A DNA stretch of 6,758 nucleotides from Flavobacteriales bacterium. GTDB taxonomy: Bacteria; Bacteroidota; Bacteroidia; Flavobacteriales; UA16. The stretch is taken from the NCBI GenBank assembly GCA_030831885.1, contig JAURKF010000326.1, positions 1-6,758 of the forward strand. The letters run 5' to 3'. Position numbers and translations under genes: made by a program. The notes below the pieces were generated by a model. That model searched no databases and had not been told where the DNA came from. It worked only from the letters and a program-made list of their open reading frames with translations. Positions 5,879 to 6,758 of this stretch are shown here, one piece after another (the first letter of the stretch is position 1; each line of letters begins with the position of its first letter).

Positions 5879-6415
5879 ATGACCAAGAAAATTCTCACAC
5901 ATGGTGCAATTGCAGGATTAGTTTCAAGTGTTTATATGGCCATTCTATATGCTGCCGGGATGGAAACATTCAGTAATTGGATGCTCTCTTCGATATTGTA
6001 CCCAATCATTATCGGACTCGTTTGCTTCTTCACTGTTGGCTTGAAGAAAGAATTTCAGGCAGAATCTTTTAATTTCAAGCAAACATTTATCGTAATTCTC
6101 ACTATGATGATGATAGCAACATTGATTAATACAGCTTGGAATATTGTGCTGTTCAATGTTATCGATACCTCCCTTGCAAAAGCATTTTCCGAACGCATTC
6201 TAGAACAAACTGCTGAGACCATGGAAAAATGGGGAGCTCCAGAGTCCGCAATGAAAGAAACCCTGAAGGAAATGCGAGATTTGCCGGCACAATTCAAACC
6301 ACTTGCTCAATTGCTCGCCTGGCTCAAAGGAGGGATTTTCATGGCCATTCTCAGTTTGATTTGTGCAGCATTTATACGACGCAAGGAAACTAAAAATACT
6401 TTCATCGAATCATGA
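5879..6415 (+). CDS. DUF4199 family inner-membrane protein
   Basis: A 178-residue integral membrane protein of a family largely confined to Bacteroidota, with no known biochemical function. Four hydrophobic segments are visible: about residues 7-27 (HGAIAGLVSSVYMAILYAAG), 34-54, 68-94 (with IVILTMMMIATLI) and 143-166 (GGIFMAILSLICAAF). Between the third and fourth is a charged, amphipathic stretch of about 45 residues (SERILEQTAETMEKW...KETLKEMRDL), a hallmark of the family, which usually also has Gly/Ala-rich first helices and this length. The C-terminus is short and basic (RRKETK). Its TGA overlaps the ATG of the next gene as ATGA, so the two are probably translationally coupled. The recurring pairing of DUF4199 genes with family 2 glycosyltransferases in Bacteroidota, as I recall it, suggests a role in envelope glycolipid metabolism, but that is inference. 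Confidence 0.88.
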   Translation: MTKKILTHGAIAGLVSSVYMAILYAAGMETFSNWMLSSILYPIIIGLVCFFTVGLKKEFQAESFNFKQTFIVILTMMMIATLINTAWNIVLFNVIDTSLAKAFSERILEQTAETMEKWGAPESAMKETLKEMRDLPAQFKPLAQLLAWLKGGIFMAILSLICAAFIRRKETKNTFIES

Positions 6416-6758
6416 AAGATCTCTCCCTCGTCATACCCCTACTCAATGAAGCTGAGTCTTTGCCGGAGTTGCACGCCTGGATAAAGCGCGTATGCAAGGG
6501 TGCCGGACTTAGCTATGAGATACTGTTTATTGATGACGGTTCAAAGGACGATTCATGGCAGGTTATCAGCGACATTCAAGCATCAAACCCGGAAGTCCGC
6601 GGTATTCGCTTTCAACGCAACTATGGTAAAAGTGCTGCTTTACATATTGGCTTCGCGGCATGCTCCGGCAAGGTGGTGATTACAATGGATGCGGACTTGC
6701 AGGATTCTCCCGATGAAATTCCGGAGTTGTATCGCATGATCACATCAGAAGGCTTCGA
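6412..6758 (+). CDS. Family 2 glycosyltransferase, polyprenol-phosphate type, N-terminal part (3' end beyond window)
   Basis: The first 115 residues of a GT-A fold glycosyltransferase related to dolichol-phosphate mannose synthase and to the ArnC/GtrB enzymes, which transfer a sugar from a nucleotide donor to a membrane polyprenyl phosphate. Visible motifs are VIPLLNEAESLPEL (7-20; nucleotide-binding strand and loop), ILFIDDGSKDDSW (37-49; uracil/ribose-contacting acidic residues), FQRNYGKSAALHIGF (67-81; typical of this subgroup) and TMDADLQDSPDEIP (91-104; Asp93 and Asp95 as the metal-binding DxD, followed by the QD of the DPM1 group). The start ATG overlaps the stop of the DUF4199 gene by four bases. 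The C-terminal half, which would show whether membrane anchors are present, lies outside the window, so the exact subgroup and sugar are undecided. Confidence 0.92.
   Translation, partial: MKDLSLVIPLLNEAESLPELHAWIKRVCKGAGLSYEILFIDDGSKDDSWQVISDIQASNPEVRGIRFQRNYGKSAALHIGFAACSGKVVITMDADLQDSPDEIPELYRMITSEGF

Overview
This window looks like chromosomal DNA from a Bacteroidota bacterium, possibly of the Flavobacteriales type; the order is a guess. Four things point there: a secreted protein with Ig-like repeats of the kind common on Bacteroidota surfaces, a DUF4199 membrane protein, start sites without Shine-Dalgarno sequences, and matches to the Bacteroidota -7 promoter box TAnnTTTG in front of several genes. 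No mobile element, CRISPR array, tRNA or rRNA is visible.

Layout. The left quarter (2-1705, minus strand) is the N-terminal 568 codons of a large exported protein that runs off the left edge. It has a signal peptide, a proprotein-convertase-type P-domain fold and at least two tandem Ig-like repeats. A divergent intergenic region of about 270 bp separates it from a secreted PhoD-type metallophosphoesterase (1976-3292, plus). That gene ends exactly where a small conserved-looking alpha/beta protein of unknown function (3293-3589, minus) ends. Next, on the minus strand, is a probable two-gene operon: a YkgJ-type cysteine-cluster protein (5048-5569) followed after 12 bp by a radical SAM protein with an unusual Cys-rich stretch before its CxxxCxxC motif (3716-5035).

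Between the operon and the right-hand genes lies the small signal recognition particle RNA (ffs, minus strand, about 5666-5770). It has its own TAnnTTTG box, placed so that the predicted transcript starts at the base of the terminal stem. Divergent from it, a second perfect TAnnTTTG box precedes a DUF4199 membrane protein (5879-6415). That gene overlaps by ATGA with a family 2 glycosyltransferase of the polyprenol-phosphate type (6412 to the right edge, incomplete).

How the genes relate. The cysteine-cluster/radical SAM pair is the best candidate for an undescribed joint function. Both are rich in metal-ligand cysteines and appear cotranscribed, and no substrate peptide is visible beside them. 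DUF4199 and the glycosyltransferase look translationally coupled and probably act at the inner membrane. The phosphoesterase and the repeat protein are exported but diverge, so they need not share a pathway. Most of the window is ordinary core or near-core Bacteroidota content.
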